A stretch of DNA of 64,000 nt from Streptomyces sp. NBC_00370 (GCF_036084755.1 NZ_CP107968.1:7448001-7512000); one strand, 5' to 3'. Numbered from the stretch's first letter, positions 34,488-44,607 are shown. The notes: generated by a model not told the origin, from the letters alone. A program made the numbers and translations.

Positions 34488-35810
34488 ATGGACCACCGCA
34501 CCAGGCCTTGGGCCGTGCGCGTCATGGCCGGGTCAGTCATCAGTGCCCTCGCCCTCTGTCTGGCCGGCTGTGGCACGAGCGGCGACGCGGCGAGCGGCAC
34601 CGGCGGCAGCGGTTCGATCGACGTCGTCACCCGCTGGTCGGCCGGCAACACCGCGGCGGCGGCGCAGGACCACGTCTTCAAGGCCTTCACCAAGAAGACC
34701 GGCGTCAAGGTCAACGCCACCGACGGCCTGGAGACCATCGACGACCAGGTCGAGAACGCCGTCGCGGCCGGCAAGTCACCCGACGTGGTGATCGTCAATC
34801 TCTACGACAAGACACTCGGCTGGCAGGACGCCGGCGTCACCGTACCGGTCGACACCTACCTCAAGGAGTGGGGCCTCGCCGACAAGATGAAGCCCGGCGC
34901 GCTGGACGAGTGGCGCGTCGGCGGCAAGCCCGGAGGCACGCTCCAGGGCCTGCCGTTCTCCGGCTTCAGCTGGCCGGTCTGGTACAACACCGACCTGCTT
35001 GAGAAGGCCGGCGTCGACACGGTCCCGGCCACCACCGACGAGCTGATCGACGCCGCCAAGAAGCTGCGTGCCGCCCACATCCAGCCGCTCACGGTCGGCG
35101 GCAACGACTGGACCGGGCAGAAGCTCTTCTACCAGATCGCCCAGTCCTACACCGACGCCGCGACGATGGAGAAGGTCATGGGGAGCGGCGGCTACTGCGC
35201 CACCCCGTCGGTGATGCGAGGCATCAAGCTCTTCATCCAGTTGCGTGACAGCGGCGTCTTCGCCGACAACGCGGCCGGCCTGAACGCCGACACGATGTAC
35301 GCGGCCTACTACTCCGGCAAGGCCGCCATGATGTCCGCCGGCTCCTGGGCGTACACCGACGCCAAGAAGTCGGGCACCGGAGTGGAGACGCACACCACGC
35401 TCGCCGGCCTGCCGTTGGCCGCAGGGTCGGTGTTCCAGAAGCCCACCGCCCTCCAGGGCTTCACCGGCGTCGGTTTCATGATCACCAAGCGCGGCGCCTC
35501 GAAGGACCGCATCGACAACGTGCGCAAGTTCATCACCTCCTTCTACGACGCCCCGACCGTCGGCGACTTCGTGAAGGACGCCGCCATCCTGCCGCCCACC
35601 ACAGGTGACTTCACCAAGTACGCCGGCGACCCGCTGCTGTCGCAGTCGCTCAAGCTCGACAAGGCCGTCGACTACGCCGTGGTGCCCGACGTGTGGATCG
35701 GCTCGGCGTCCGACCCGATCGTCCAGGTCCTGACCGGGGCGTACGGCACGTCCTCCGCCGACAAGATCTGCGCGGACCTCGACGACGCCACCAAGAACGC
35801 CAAGAGCTGA
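34488..35810 (+). CDS. Sugar ABC transporter substrate-binding lipoprotein (glycan cluster)
   Basis: 440 residues with lipobox LAGC (Cys28). Family-1 SBP features: IDVVTRWSAGNTAAAAQDHVFKAF, PVWYNTDLLEKAGVDTVP, MYAAYYSGKAAMMSAGSWAY. AAGGAAG precedes the ATG. It heads the SBP-permease-permease-GH2 operon, so the ligand is probably a mannose-containing oligosaccharide later cut by the intracellular beta-mannosidase. Not close in sequence to the DasA-like pair. Confidence 0.88.
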   Translation: MDHRTRPWAVRVMAGSVISALALCLAGCGTSGDAASGTGGSGSIDVVTRWSAGNTAAAAQDHVFKAFTKKTGVKVNATDGLETIDDQVENAVAAGKSPDVVIVNLYDKTLGWQDAGVTVPVDTYLKEWGLADKMKPGALDEWRVGGKPGGTLQGLPFSGFSWPVWYNTDLLEKAGVDTVPATTDELIDAAKKLRAAHIQPLTVGGNDWTGQKLFYQIAQSYTDAATMEKVMGSGGYCATPSVMRGIKLFIQLRDSGVFADNAAGLNADTMYAAYYSGKAAMMSAGSWAYTDAKKSGTGVETHTTLAGLPLAAGSVFQKPTALQGFTGVGFMITKRGASKDRIDNVRKFITSFYDAPTVGDFVKDAAILPPTTGDFTKYAGDPLLSQSLKLDKAVDYAVVPDVWIGSASDPIVQVLTGAYGTSSADKICADLDDATKNAKS

Positions 35811-35875
35811 CCTCGAACGACCCTGCGGCTCCTGCCCGTTGCGCCAGTCCCTCCCCGGCCGAAAGAGACAGTTCG

Positions 35876-36838
35876 ATGTCATCGACCAGCACACTGGCCG
35901 GCCCTCGCGCCGCGCCCCGGCCCGCGCCGCCGGCCGCCCGCCGTCGCGGGCGGCGCGGCGGCGGGCTCAACACCCCCCGTCTGCTGTGGCTGACGGTCCC
36001 CTCCCTGGTGTGGTTCGCGGTCTTCTCGGTGGGACCGCTGGTGGCGATGTTCGTCATCGCCACCCTGCGCTGGAAGGGCCTCATCTACGACCCCGGTTAC
36101 GTCGGCACCGACAACATCCGGCACGTCTTCGGCGACCCGGTCTTCCTCGAAGCGCTGCGCAACAGCGCCGTACAGGTCGCCGTCGTCATACCGGTGATGA
36201 TCCCGCTGGCCTTCATGCTCGGCTACCACCTCAGCACCCGACCGCGCGGCTACCGTCTGCTGTCCGTGCTGTACTTCTCGCCCGGGCTGATCTCCATCTC
36301 CATCACGGGGATGATCTTCTACGGGGTGCTGTCACCGAACGGCGGCGCCAACGGCCTGCTGAGAGCAGTCGGTCTGGAGTCGCTGGCGCACTCCTGGCTC
36401 GCCGACCCGAGCACCGCCCTGCCCAGCCTGATCGTCATCGACCTGTGGCGCGGCATCGGCTGGACCGCCGTGCTGTTCGCCTCCCGGCTGGCCGGTGTCC
36501 CCGGCGATGTGATCGAGGCCGCCAGGATCGACGGCGCCGGACGCTTCCGCATCATGTGGCAGATCACCTTCCCGATGGTGAAGGACTACGTCCGTACGCT
36601 CACGATGCTCCAGTTCCTCTGGACGCTGTTCACCTCCGCCGCGCTGATCCTGCTGCTCACCAAGGGCGGCCCCGGCACCTCGTCCACCACCTTGTCGTAC
36701 CTGGTGTACGCGAAGGCCTTCTCGCAGAGCGACCTCGGCTACAGCCAGGTCGTCGGTGTCGTCCTGCTGCTGGTCGGCGTCGCGGGGATGCTGCTGATCC
36801 GGGTGCTGCTGCGCAATCCCCAGGAGAAGATCCGATGA
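35876..36838 (+). CDS. Sugar ABC permease (MalF-type, LacF-like)
   Basis: 320 residues. A basic, Pro/Arg-rich N-terminus precedes six membrane helices; the EAA loop EAARIDGAGRFRIMWQITFP is near residue 220, followed by TKGGPGTSSTTLSYLVYAKAF. It begins 65 bases after the SBP gene and its stop overlaps the next permease start (ATGA). No ATPase in the cluster. Confidence 0.88.
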   Translation: MSSTSTLAGPRAAPRPAPPAARRRGRRGGGLNTPRLLWLTVPSLVWFAVFSVGPLVAMFVIATLRWKGLIYDPGYVGTDNIRHVFGDPVFLEALRNSAVQVAVVIPVMIPLAFMLGYHLSTRPRGYRLLSVLYFSPGLISISITGMIFYGVLSPNGGANGLLRAVGLESLAHSWLADPSTALPSLIVIDLWRGIGWTAVLFASRLAGVPGDVIEAARIDGAGRFRIMWQITFPMVKDYVRTLTMLQFLWTLFTSAALILLLTKGGPGTSSTTLSYLVYAKAFSQSDLGYSQVVGVVLLLVGVAGMLLIRVLLRNPQEKIR

Positions 36839-37707
36839 CCGCCCCCGTCCGTCTCGTACGGCGCTCGCGTCCCGTACGGCGCTCCCGGCGCGGCGGCGCG
36901 GGACCGCTCGCCGTCCCGCTGTCCTGGCTGTACGCGCTGTTGCTCGCCGTGCCGCTCTTCTACCTCGCGGTGAGCGCGCTCAAGACCAACATCGAGATCT
37001 TCAACCGTCCCTTCGCGCTGCCCGAGCACTGGCTGTGGCACAACTTCCGCACCGCCTGGCGCACCGCGGACCTCGGGCAGGCCCTGCTGAACTCCCTGCT
37101 GATCTCCGCCGTCGCGATCGTGCTGACACTGGGCCTCGCGCTGCCCGCGTCCTTCGCACTCGCCCGGCTGGACAACCGGCTCTCGCGGCTGGTCACCGGC
37201 ACCTTCTCGGTGGGCTTCCTGATCCCGCCGTTCGCGGCGCTGATCCCCACCGTGATCCTCGCGATCAAGCTGCACATGTTCTACACGCGCGAGTTCCAGA
37301 TGCTCTTCCTGCCGGCCGGCGCACTGCCGCTGTCGGTGCTGCTGCTCACGCAGTTCATGAGGACCGTGCCGCCCGCCCTGGTGGAGTCCGCGGCGCTGGA
37401 CGGCGCGGGCAACTGGCGGCTGCTGGTCAACGTGTTCATCCCGATCGCGATGCCCGGCGTGGTCAGCGTGACGATCCTGCAACTGCTCACCTTCTGGAAC
37501 GAGTACCTCTTCTCACTGACCATCACCGGCACCGCTCCCGGGGTCCGCACCGCCCAGGTGGCGCTGCCCACCCTGATCTCCGACTCGACCGACTTCGGCG
37601 TGCTCACCGCCGGCACCGTGCTGACACTTCTGCCGGTGTACGTCGCCTACTCGCTCGCCAGCCGCCGTATGCAGGAAGCACTCACCGCAGGAGCAGTCAA
37701 GGGATGA
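36835..37707 (+). CDS. Sugar ABC permease (MalG-type)
   Basis: 290 residues, six helices, EAA loop ESAALDGAGNWRLLVNVFIP near residue 183, followed by LLTFWNEYLF, and C-terminal EALTAGAVKG. Overlaps the preceding permease and the following GH2 gene by ATGA, so importer and glycosidase are made together. Confidence 0.9.
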   Translation: MTAPVRLVRRSRPVRRSRRGGAGPLAVPLSWLYALLLAVPLFYLAVSALKTNIEIFNRPFALPEHWLWHNFRTAWRTADLGQALLNSLLISAVAIVLTLGLALPASFALARLDNRLSRLVTGTFSVGFLIPPFAALIPTVILAIKLHMFYTREFQMLFLPAGALPLSVLLLTQFMRTVPPALVESAALDGAGNWRLLVNVFIPIAMPGVVSVTILQLLTFWNEYLFSLTITGTAPGVRTAQVALPTLISDSTDFGVLTAGTVLTLLPVYVAYSLASRRMQEALTAGAVKG

Positions 37708-40316
37708 CACTCAGCACTGAACGCAGCACTGAACACAGCACGGGGACCGGCACGGCCGCCCGCGCCTCGGCGCCGAGGGCGACCCGCCACGACCTGGGCG
37801 GCGACTGGCAGTTGACCTGGCTGGCCGGCCCTGACGGCACGCCCGCCGAAGTCCGGGACGTCGCGCGGGCCGCCCAGGTGCCCGGCGAGGTGCACACCGC
37901 ACTGCTCGCGGCGGGCCACCTGACGGACCCGGACGTGGGGCTCGGCGAGCTGGCGCAGGACTGGGTGGGCCGCTCCCGGTGGTCCTACCGCCGCTCCTTC
38001 ACCTTCACGCCCGCGCCGGGCGCCCGTACCGACCTGGTCGCCGACGGCCTGGACACGATCGCCGAGGTATACGTCAACGGCCGACACGTCGGCGGCGCCC
38101 GCGACCAGCACATCGCCTACCGCTGGCCGGTGGACGGTGTGCTGGAGCCGGGCGACAACACCGTCGAGGTGCGCTTCGCCTCCGCCTGGGACGCCGCTCT
38201 CGCCCATGAACGCGCGCACGGCCCGCTGCCCTCGCCGTACGACGAGCCGTACGCGCACATCCGCAAGTCGGCCGCCAACTTCGGCTGGGACTGGGGACCG
38301 CACTACGTCACCGCCGGCATCTGGCGGGGCATCAGGCTGGAGACGTACGCGGGCCGCATCGACCACATACGCCCGCTGGTCCGGCTCGCGGCCGGGCACA
38401 GCGCCGCCGAGGTCGTCACGCACATACGGGTCGACGCCCCCGAAGGCGCCCGTGTCCAGGTCGAGTTGACCGCCCCGGACGGCCGTCCGGCGGCGACCGC
38501 CACCGGCCAGGTCGTGGGGGAGGAGACGGCGGTGACGCTCACCGTCGCCGACCCGGACCTGTGGTGGCCGGTGGGTCTGGGCGCCCAGCCGCTCTACCGG
38601 CTGACCGCCCGCCTCGACGCCTCGGACGGCGCGGTGCTGGACGAGGCGGCGGTACGCGTCGGGCTGCGCTCGGTCTCCGTCGACGAGAGCCCGGACGCAC
38701 TCGGCACCCGCTGGGCCCTGGTCGTCAACGACCGCACCGTACGGGTCCGCGGCTACAACTGGATCCCCGACGACACCCTCCCCAGCCGGGAGACACCGCA
38801 GCGCGTCGTCGCCCGTATCGACCAGGCCGTGGCCGGCAACGCCAACCTGCTCCGGGTGTGGGGCGGCGGCCACTTCGCCGACGAGCACTTCCTGGACGCC
38901 TGCGACGAGCGGGGGCTGCTGGTCTGGCACGACTTCCTCTTCGCCTGCGCCGCCTACTGCGAGGACGAGGAGACAGCGGCGCTCGTCACGACGGAGGCCG
39001 AGCAGGCGGTGGCCAGGATGTCCCCGCACCCGAGCCTGGTGGTGTGGTGCGGCGGCAACGAGACGGTGCTCGGCCGGCACCACTGGGGGTGGACCGACCA
39101 GATCGGCGAGCGCGGCTGGGGCGCGCACTACTACCTGGACGTCCTGCCCGGCGTGCTGGCCCGGCTCGATCCGACCCGCCCGTACGTGCCCAACTCGCCC
39201 TGGTCCGGGGCTCTCGACGCGGACCCGGCGACCGACACCCACGGTCTGAGCCATCTGTGGGACGCCTGGAACGAGGCGGACTACGCACACTACCGGGACC
39301 ACGACCCGTCCTTCGTCGCCGAGATGGGGTGGTGCGGGCCCGCCGCCTGGACAACCCTGGAGCGGGTGCTCGACGGGGAAATCCCTGGCCCGGCCTCATC
39401 GCTGACGCGGCATCATTTGCGGGCCATCGACGGTATGCACAAGTTGACCCGTGGCCTCCAGCCGCACGTGCCCACTCCCGCGGAGGGCGCGGACTGGCAC
39501 TTCGCGACCCAGCTGGTACAGGCCCGGGCGGTCGCGGCGGGCGTGGAGTGGCTGCGGTCGCGGGAGCGGTGCGCGGGCGCTGTGGTGTGGCAGCTCAACG
39601 ACTGCTGGCCGGCGATCAGTTGGTCGGCGGTCGACGTGGCGGGCATCGAGAAGCCGCTGTGGTACGCGCTCCGGCACTCGTTCGCGCCGCGGCTGGCGAC
39701 CGTACAGCCCGTGAGCCCGGGCCCGGTCCATGATCCGACGGGCACGGCGGGCCTGGCGCTGACACTGGTCAACGACTCGGCGGCGGACTGGACGCCGGAC
39801 GTGTCGGCGTTCCGAGTCGCCCTGGACGGAAGGGAGTTGGCCCGTACCCGGCTCGCGGGAAGCTGCCCGGCGGGCGGTCTGCTCACCCTGCCGCTGGATC
39901 CGGCGGTGGCGGAACCGGCAAACCCCCACGCCGAGTTGCTGGTCGTGGACGCGGACGGGGTCCGTACGACCTGGGCCTACCGCCCGGGCCGCACCCTCGC
40001 CTCGCCCCCGCCGGCCCGTACGGTGACCACGTCCTGTGCCGACGGCGTGCTGGCCGTGACGGTGACAGCGGAGTCGGTGCTGCGCGACGTCTGCGTCTTC
40101 CCGGACCGGCTGGCCGTCGTGCTCGGCCTGCCCCCGCACGCCCTGACGTCCGACACGTCCCTGGTCACCCTCCTGCCGGGGGAGACCCATACCTTCCGCC
40201 TCACCACCCGGGACGGCAGCGCGCTGCGTGAGGCGAGGATTCCGGAGCCGGTGCTGAGAACGGCGGTCCGCTCGGCGGAGGAGCTGACCGGCCCAGATAC
40301 CTCAGAGACCCGATGA
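37704..40316 (+). CDS. Beta-mannosidase, GH2, intracellular
   Basis: 870 residues, no signal peptide. N-terminal jelly-roll domain (WSYRRSFTFTPAPG, IAEVYVNGRHVGGARDQHIAYRW), Ig-like domain, then TIM barrel with LLRVWGGGHFADEHFLDACDE typical of beta-mannosidases. WCGGNET supplies acid/base Glu453 and FVAEMGWCGP the candidate nucleophile Glu540; canonical enzymes have an S-E-F-G-F form here, so this is a variant. Cleaves terminal beta-mannose, for example Man-beta-1,4-GlcNAc or mannobiose taken up by the linked importer. A variable N-terminal 28 residues precede the domain. Confidence 0.87.
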   Translation: MTLSTERSTEHSTGTGTAARASAPRATRHDLGGDWQLTWLAGPDGTPAEVRDVARAAQVPGEVHTALLAAGHLTDPDVGLGELAQDWVGRSRWSYRRSFTFTPAPGARTDLVADGLDTIAEVYVNGRHVGGARDQHIAYRWPVDGVLEPGDNTVEVRFASAWDAALAHERAHGPLPSPYDEPYAHIRKSAANFGWDWGPHYVTAGIWRGIRLETYAGRIDHIRPLVRLAAGHSAAEVVTHIRVDAPEGARVQVELTAPDGRPAATATGQVVGEETAVTLTVADPDLWWPVGLGAQPLYRLTARLDASDGAVLDEAAVRVGLRSVSVDESPDALGTRWALVVNDRTVRVRGYNWIPDDTLPSRETPQRVVARIDQAVAGNANLLRVWGGGHFADEHFLDACDERGLLVWHDFLFACAAYCEDEETAALVTTEAEQAVARMSPHPSLVVWCGGNETVLGRHHWGWTDQIGERGWGAHYYLDVLPGVLARLDPTRPYVPNSPWSGALDADPATDTHGLSHLWDAWNEADYAHYRDHDPSFVAEMGWCGPAAWTTLERVLDGEIPGPASSLTRHHLRAIDGMHKLTRGLQPHVPTPAEGADWHFATQLVQARAVAAGVEWLRSRERCAGAVVWQLNDCWPAISWSAVDVAGIEKPLWYALRHSFAPRLATVQPVSPGPVHDPTGTAGLALTLVNDSAADWTPDVSAFRVALDGRELARTRLAGSCPAGGLLTLPLDPAVAEPANPHAELLVVDADGVRTTWAYRPGRTLASPPPARTVTTSCADGVLAVTVTAESVLRDVCVFPDRLAVVLGLPPHALTSDTSLVTLLPGETHTFRLTTRDGSALREARIPEPVLRTAVRSAEELTGPDTSETR

Positions 40317-40354
40317 ATCGCCGTCCCTCGTGCGAATCGCCTATGCGCGGGCCC

Positions 40355-40401
40355 TTGACAGGGGATACGGCCAGATCGAGTATGCATCAGACATCGGATG
40401 T
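40355..40401 (+). promoter_or_regulatory. Promoter with ACATCGGATGT operator before the GH141-like gene
   Basis: TTGACA (40355-40360), 17-base spacer, GAGTAT (40378-40383), then the palindrome ACATC-G-GATGT at 40391-40401 over the expected transcription start. The CATCGGATG core recurs at the GH29 promoter (50856-50864) and at 50782-50790. Position fits repression by an unknown factor. Confidence 0.6.
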
Positions 40402-40528
40402 AAGTGACGGTCAGGCGCTCCTCGCTCGCCCCCCACCTCGCTCGCCGGAGGCACCCTCCCGGACGCAGACCGGTCTTTCGCCGACGGCTGGTCCTCCGGC
40501 GGCCGCAACGCTTCGGAAGGACCCGCCC

Positions 40529-43201
40529 GTGTCCCCACAAGGTTCGATCACGCGGAGACTGCTGCGCCGCGTCGGCCCGATCGCGGCAGCCCTCGGTCTG
40601 GTTCTGGCGGCGCCCGTGGTCCAGTCCGCCACCGCCGCACCCGCCGTGACGCTGTACGCGTCGCCGTCCGGAACGGGTTCGACCTGTTCCTCCGCGTCCC
40701 CGTGTGCGCTGCCCGGTGCCCAGCAGGTGGTACGCACCCGTCTTGCCGCTGAGCCGTCGGCGGATGTAACCGTCCTGCTGGCCGACGGTGTGTACCGCTT
40801 GTCGAGCACGTGGTCCCTCGGCCCCGCGGACTCGGGCACGCCGGGCCACCCCGTGGTGTGGCGGTCGGCGCCCGGCGCGCATCCGGTGATCTCGGGAGCT
40901 ACGCAGGTCACCGGATGGACGCAGCGCGGATCGAGCGGGGTGTGGTCCGCTCCCGTACCCAGCGGCAGCGACAGCCGCCAGTTGTACGTCGGCGGCCATG
41001 CCGCCCCGATCGCGCAGGCGACCCCGGCGAGCCTGGGATTCCGGGGTTCGTGGACCGGATCGTCCACGGGCTACACGATCTCCGGCGACGCGGCGGCGAT
41101 GGCGTGGTTCGGCTCGCTGACCGCGAGCCAGGTGGCGGGAGTCGAGTTCGACTATCCCGGCGGCAACGGGCCCTGGACCGAGTCGAGATGCCGGGTCGCG
41201 AGCTTCTCCGCCTCGACCGGAACGCTGAAGATGAGCCAGCCGTGCTGGACCAATGTGACCGCGCGGGCGTCCTTCGCTCACGGCAGTGGTGGCCTGCCGT
41301 CCATGCCGACCAGCACGATGCCCGCGCTCGTCGAGAACGCGCAGACGCTGCTCGGTTCCGGGCAGTGGTTCCTGGACGGCGCGGGCGGCACGCTCTCCTA
41401 CAAGCCCGCCGCGGGCCGGCAGATGTCGGCCCTCGACGTGGAACTGCCGCGTCTTGAGTCCCTGGTGCGTGGCGCGGGTACGCTCGCGACGCCCGTCCAC
41501 GACATCACCTTCAGCGGCCTGCAGTTCTCGTTCGCGACCTGGAACGCCCCGTCCACCAGCGCCGGGTTCTCCGACGTGCAGAGCAATCTGCGGATGACCG
41601 GCGCGAACAACCAGGGCATGTGCGGGTTCTCCACTCCTGCGGGAAGCTGCCCCTGGGGGTCGCTGACCCAGCCCCTGGCGAACGTCTCGTTCACCGCGTC
41701 CAAGAACATCACGTTCACCGGCAACCGGTTCGCCGAACTCGGCGGCGCGGGACTGAACGTGATGTACGGAGCGGCCAACACCCTCATTCAGGGCAACGAG
41801 TTCACCGACATCGCCTCCACCGCGATCCTCCTCGGCTGCACCTACGACCCACTGCCGACCGACCCGTCCGAGGCAGTGGGGATCAAGCAGAACTGCACCC
41901 CCGACGGGGCGAACGACAACACCGCGATCGGCACCAACGAGATCCTGACCGGGACCACCGTGGCGGACAACGTCATCCATCACATCGGCACCGACTACTC
42001 CTCGGCGAGCGGCATCACCCTGCTGTTCTCCCAGCACACCACCATCACCCGGAACAACCTGTACGACCTGCCGTACACCGGCATCACGGCCGGAGTCGTC
42101 CAGGGCCATGTCGACCAGGCGAGCACCCCGCAGAACAGTACGAACATCAACAGCTCGAACACCATCAGCGACAACATCTTCCACGACTACCTGTCCGTCC
42201 GCAGCGACGGCGGCGCCATCTATGTCGAGGGGCATCAGGCGCAGTACGTGTACCAGGCGGACGGAAAGACGATCGACCCGGCGCAGACCCTGGCCAAGGG
42301 CCTTCAGGTCACCGGCAACATCGCGTACGACGGCCCGTCGACCAACTTCACGTACTACGACGACGCGGGGTCCGAATGGGTCAACTGGCAAGGGAACGTG
42401 GCCTTCGGCGCGGGCGCCAGCTCCCAGGGCGGCTGCAGCCCGACGGGCCACTTCTGGATCACCGGCAATTACTTCTCGGCCGGCGTCCAGTCCTACCCGT
42501 GCGCCCAGCCGGTCGACACGCACGCGAGCGGGAACACCACCATCCCGGCCACCCCCAAGCCGGCCGACATCCCCAACGCCCTGCTGCGCGCGGCGGGCGC
42601 GGGCTCCGGCTCCTTCACACCGGTCCTCTCCGTGCCCGCGAGCATCTTCTACGTGTCACCGACGGCCAACGCGACGCAGGTCATCGTCGCGGGCGAGGGC
42701 TTCGGCCCGACCACACCGGTGTACATCGGCACCACCCCGGTCAGCGACGTGACCCACCTGTCCAGCGGCTTCATGATCGTCCCGATCCCGGCCGGCACCA
42801 CGGCCGGGCAGATCTCCGTCACTCCCCAGGTGCCGGGCTCGATCCGGCTCAACGACGACGACAGCCGAATCACCTACACCGGCTTCACGTACGCGGGCGG
42901 CCGCTCGTACGGTGACTACCGCGGCGACATCCACTACGCGACGGCCGACGGCGCGACCGCGTCGCTCACCTTCACCGGTACCACCGTCACGGTGTACGGC
43001 GAGCAGTACACCGACCAGGGAAACATCGGCGTCAGCGTCGACGGCGGCCCGCAGCAGGTCGTCACCACACTCCCGGGCGACGGCACACGACACGCCAACG
43101 CGGCGCTGTACACGGCCGGTTCGCTCTCGTCGGGCACCCACACCGTCGTGGTGACGAAGCTGTCCGGCCAGTACGCCACCCTCGACGGATTCACCGTGTA
43201 A
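40529..43201 (+). CDS. Secreted GH141-like right-handed beta-helix glycosidase with TIG and C-terminal beta-sandwich
   Basis: 890 residues from GTG at 40529 (GGAAGG upstream; an in-frame start at 40313 would cross the promoter). Signal peptide to about residue 37. VTLYASPSGTGSTCSSASPC and VTVLLADGVYRLSSTWSLGPADSG, then ISGATQVTGW, resemble the opening of GH141-type enzymes, described as alpha-L-fucosidases or xylanases. Beta-helix strands run to about residue 620 (NITFTGNRFAELGGAGLNV). An IPT/TIG-like module (about 700-785) and a beta-sandwich ending SGQYATLDGFTV follow. Own promoter, so it is separate from the GH2 operon. Activity inferred only. Confidence 0.72.
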   Translation: MSPQGSITRRLLRRVGPIAAALGLVLAAPVVQSATAAPAVTLYASPSGTGSTCSSASPCALPGAQQVVRTRLAAEPSADVTVLLADGVYRLSSTWSLGPADSGTPGHPVVWRSAPGAHPVISGATQVTGWTQRGSSGVWSAPVPSGSDSRQLYVGGHAAPIAQATPASLGFRGSWTGSSTGYTISGDAAAMAWFGSLTASQVAGVEFDYPGGNGPWTESRCRVASFSASTGTLKMSQPCWTNVTARASFAHGSGGLPSMPTSTMPALVENAQTLLGSGQWFLDGAGGTLSYKPAAGRQMSALDVELPRLESLVRGAGTLATPVHDITFSGLQFSFATWNAPSTSAGFSDVQSNLRMTGANNQGMCGFSTPAGSCPWGSLTQPLANVSFTASKNITFTGNRFAELGGAGLNVMYGAANTLIQGNEFTDIASTAILLGCTYDPLPTDPSEAVGIKQNCTPDGANDNTAIGTNEILTGTTVADNVIHHIGTDYSSASGITLLFSQHTTITRNNLYDLPYTGITAGVVQGHVDQASTPQNSTNINSSNTISDNIFHDYLSVRSDGGAIYVEGHQAQYVYQADGKTIDPAQTLAKGLQVTGNIAYDGPSTNFTYYDDAGSEWVNWQGNVAFGAGASSQGGCSPTGHFWITGNYFSAGVQSYPCAQPVDTHASGNTTIPATPKPADIPNALLRAAGAGSGSFTPVLSVPASIFYVSPTANATQVIVAGEGFGPTTPVYIGTTPVSDVTHLSSGFMIVPIPAGTTAGQISVTPQVPGSIRLNDDDSRITYTGFTYAGGRSYGDYRGDIHYATADGATASLTFTGTTVTVYGEQYTDQGNIGVSVDGGPQQVVTTLPGDGTRHANAALYTAGSLSSGTHTVVVTKLSGQYATLDGFTV

Positions 43202-43213
43202 CCCCGGCCGTGG

Positions 43214-43885
43214 TCAGCGGCGTTCCTGGGACGACTGGATCTCCAGGTAGCGGCGCAGCGCCTGGCCCGCCTCGTGGACGTGGTGGCGGATGTGCTGTTC
43301 CGCTGCTCGGGGATCGCCTTGGAGGATCGCTTCCAGGATGGCCTCGTGTTCCTCCACCGCGACCGGGAGGCGTCCCGGGGCCTGGGCCGACAGGCGGTTG
43401 CCCAGACGGACCTGGGCTATCAGGTTCTCCGCGATGGGGATCAGCCGGCGGCTGCCCGAGCTCTCCCAGATCAGTCGGTGGAAGGCCAGGTCCAACTCCC
43501 CGTACGCGTGCAGGTTGTTCGCCTCGATCGCCTTGCGTTGCCTGGCCAGCAGCCGGCGCAACTGGGCCGCGATCCGGTCGTGGTCGGGTGCGCCGGCCGT
43601 GCGGCGGGCCGCTATGCCGTCCAGGGCCTCGCGCAGCTCGTACAGCTCCAGCAGGTCGTCGGTGCTGACTTCGGGGACGAAGTAGCCGCGGTGCGGGACG
43701 GCCAGGAGGAAGCCCTCGCGTTCGAGCGCGGCCAGAGCCGCCTTGATGGGGGTCGGGCTCAGGCCGAGTTGTTCGGCCAGAGGGCGGACGGTGACGCGGG
43801 AGCCCGGGGGGAGGGTGCCGTCGAGGATGGCGGCCCGCAGATGGTCGTAGGCAGCCTTCAGCAATGTATGGCGCGGGACGGTCAT
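43214..43885 (-). CDS. GntR-family regulator, FadR/FCD subgroup
   Basis: 223 residues. Winged helix (about 8-72; VTVRPLAEQLGLSPTPIKAALAALEREG) and all-helical FCD domain (about 80-215) with LDLAFHRLIWESSGSRRL and HEAILEAILQGDPRAAEQHIRHHV, including the metal/ligand His positions. It is last in the M14-ABC direction and convergent with the GH141-like gene. GTG at 43897 is an alternative start with an AAGGGG site. FCD regulators usually sense organic or amino acids, so it may control the amino-acid importer; it is also a candidate for the CATCGGATG sites. Confidence 0.85.
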   Translation of the reverse strand: MTVPRHTLLKAAYDHLRAAILDGTLPPGSRVTVRPLAEQLGLSPTPIKAALAALEREGFLLAVPHRGYFVPEVSTDDLLELYELREALDGIAARRTAGAPDHDRIAAQLRRLLARQRKAIEANNLHAYGELDLAFHRLIWESSGSRRLIPIAENLIAQVRLGNRLSAQAPGRLPVAVEEHEAILEAILQGDPRAAEQHIRHHVHEAGQALRRYLEIQSSQERR

Positions 43886-43950
43886 CGTCGCCGGCACCCC
43901 CCTTTTATCCGTGACGGTGTCGGTACCGAGGACGCTGCTTCCCGGGCGCG

Positions 43951-44607
43951 TTACCGGAGTCTGCGTTCGTACCAGCGGGACAGCAGCGTCAATGGTAGGC
44001 AGATGACGAAGAAGACGGCGAGTACGGCGCCGAGGATGGGTACGGCGTGGGACGAGCCGCCGGACAGGGTGAGCCGTTCGATGGAGCGTTGTGACGCTTC
44101 GAGGATGTCCAGCACCCCGATCACCGCCGCCAGCGAGGTCTGTTGGGTGAGGTTGACGACGAGTCCGATCAGCGGGGGCAGGGCCCGCCGGGCGGCCTGG
44201 GGCAGCAGGACGTGGCGCATGCGTCCCGTCCAGGAGAACCCCAGCGCCGCCGCTGCCTCGGACTGTCCGCGTGGCACCGACTGGACGGCGCCACGCACGA
44301 CTTCGGCCATGTTGGCGCTGCCCCACAGGGACAGCCCCACGGCGGCGGCGACGAAGGTGTTCACCAGCAGTCCGATGACGGGCAGCACGAAGAAGATGAA
44401 GTACAGGATGATGATGATCGGCAGGCCGCGCCAGAGTTCGACGTAGGCCCGGACCACCGCCCTGACCGGTCTGCTGGGCAGGGTCAGTACGGTGCCCAGC
44501 AGGGTGCCGATCACCAGACTGGCGGCGATGCTGACGAGCGCCAGCAGCGCGGTTTCGCGCAGACCGGTGGCGAGGTAACTGGCGACAGGTCCGACCCAGG
44601 GGGGCAT
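43951..44607 (-). CDS. Amino-acid ABC permease (HisM/GlnP family), second subunit
   Basis: 218 residues with about five membrane helices. LRGLPIIIILYFIFFVLP-type region and the ATPase-contact loop EAAAALGFSWTGRMRHVLLP match polar amino-acid permeases. ATG overlaps the stop of the other permease. Located 65 bases before the GntR gene. Confidence 0.87.
   Translation of the reverse strand: MPPWVGPVASYLATGLRETALLALVSIAASLVIGTLLGTVLTLPSRPVRAVVRAYVELWRGLPIIIILYFIFFVLPVIGLLVNTFVAAAVGLSLWGSANMAEVVRGAVQSVPRGQSEAAAALGFSWTGRMRHVLLPQAARRALPPLIGLVVNLTQQTSLAAVIGVLDILEASQRSIERLTLSGGSSHAVPILGAVLAVFFVICLPLTLLSRWYERRLR

Noticed and set aside
40313..40528. Extension of the GH141-like protein to ATG 40313
   Set aside because: The extra 72 codons cover a good promoter and operator and do not resemble a signal peptide; GTG 40529 has a ribosome site and a proper signal.
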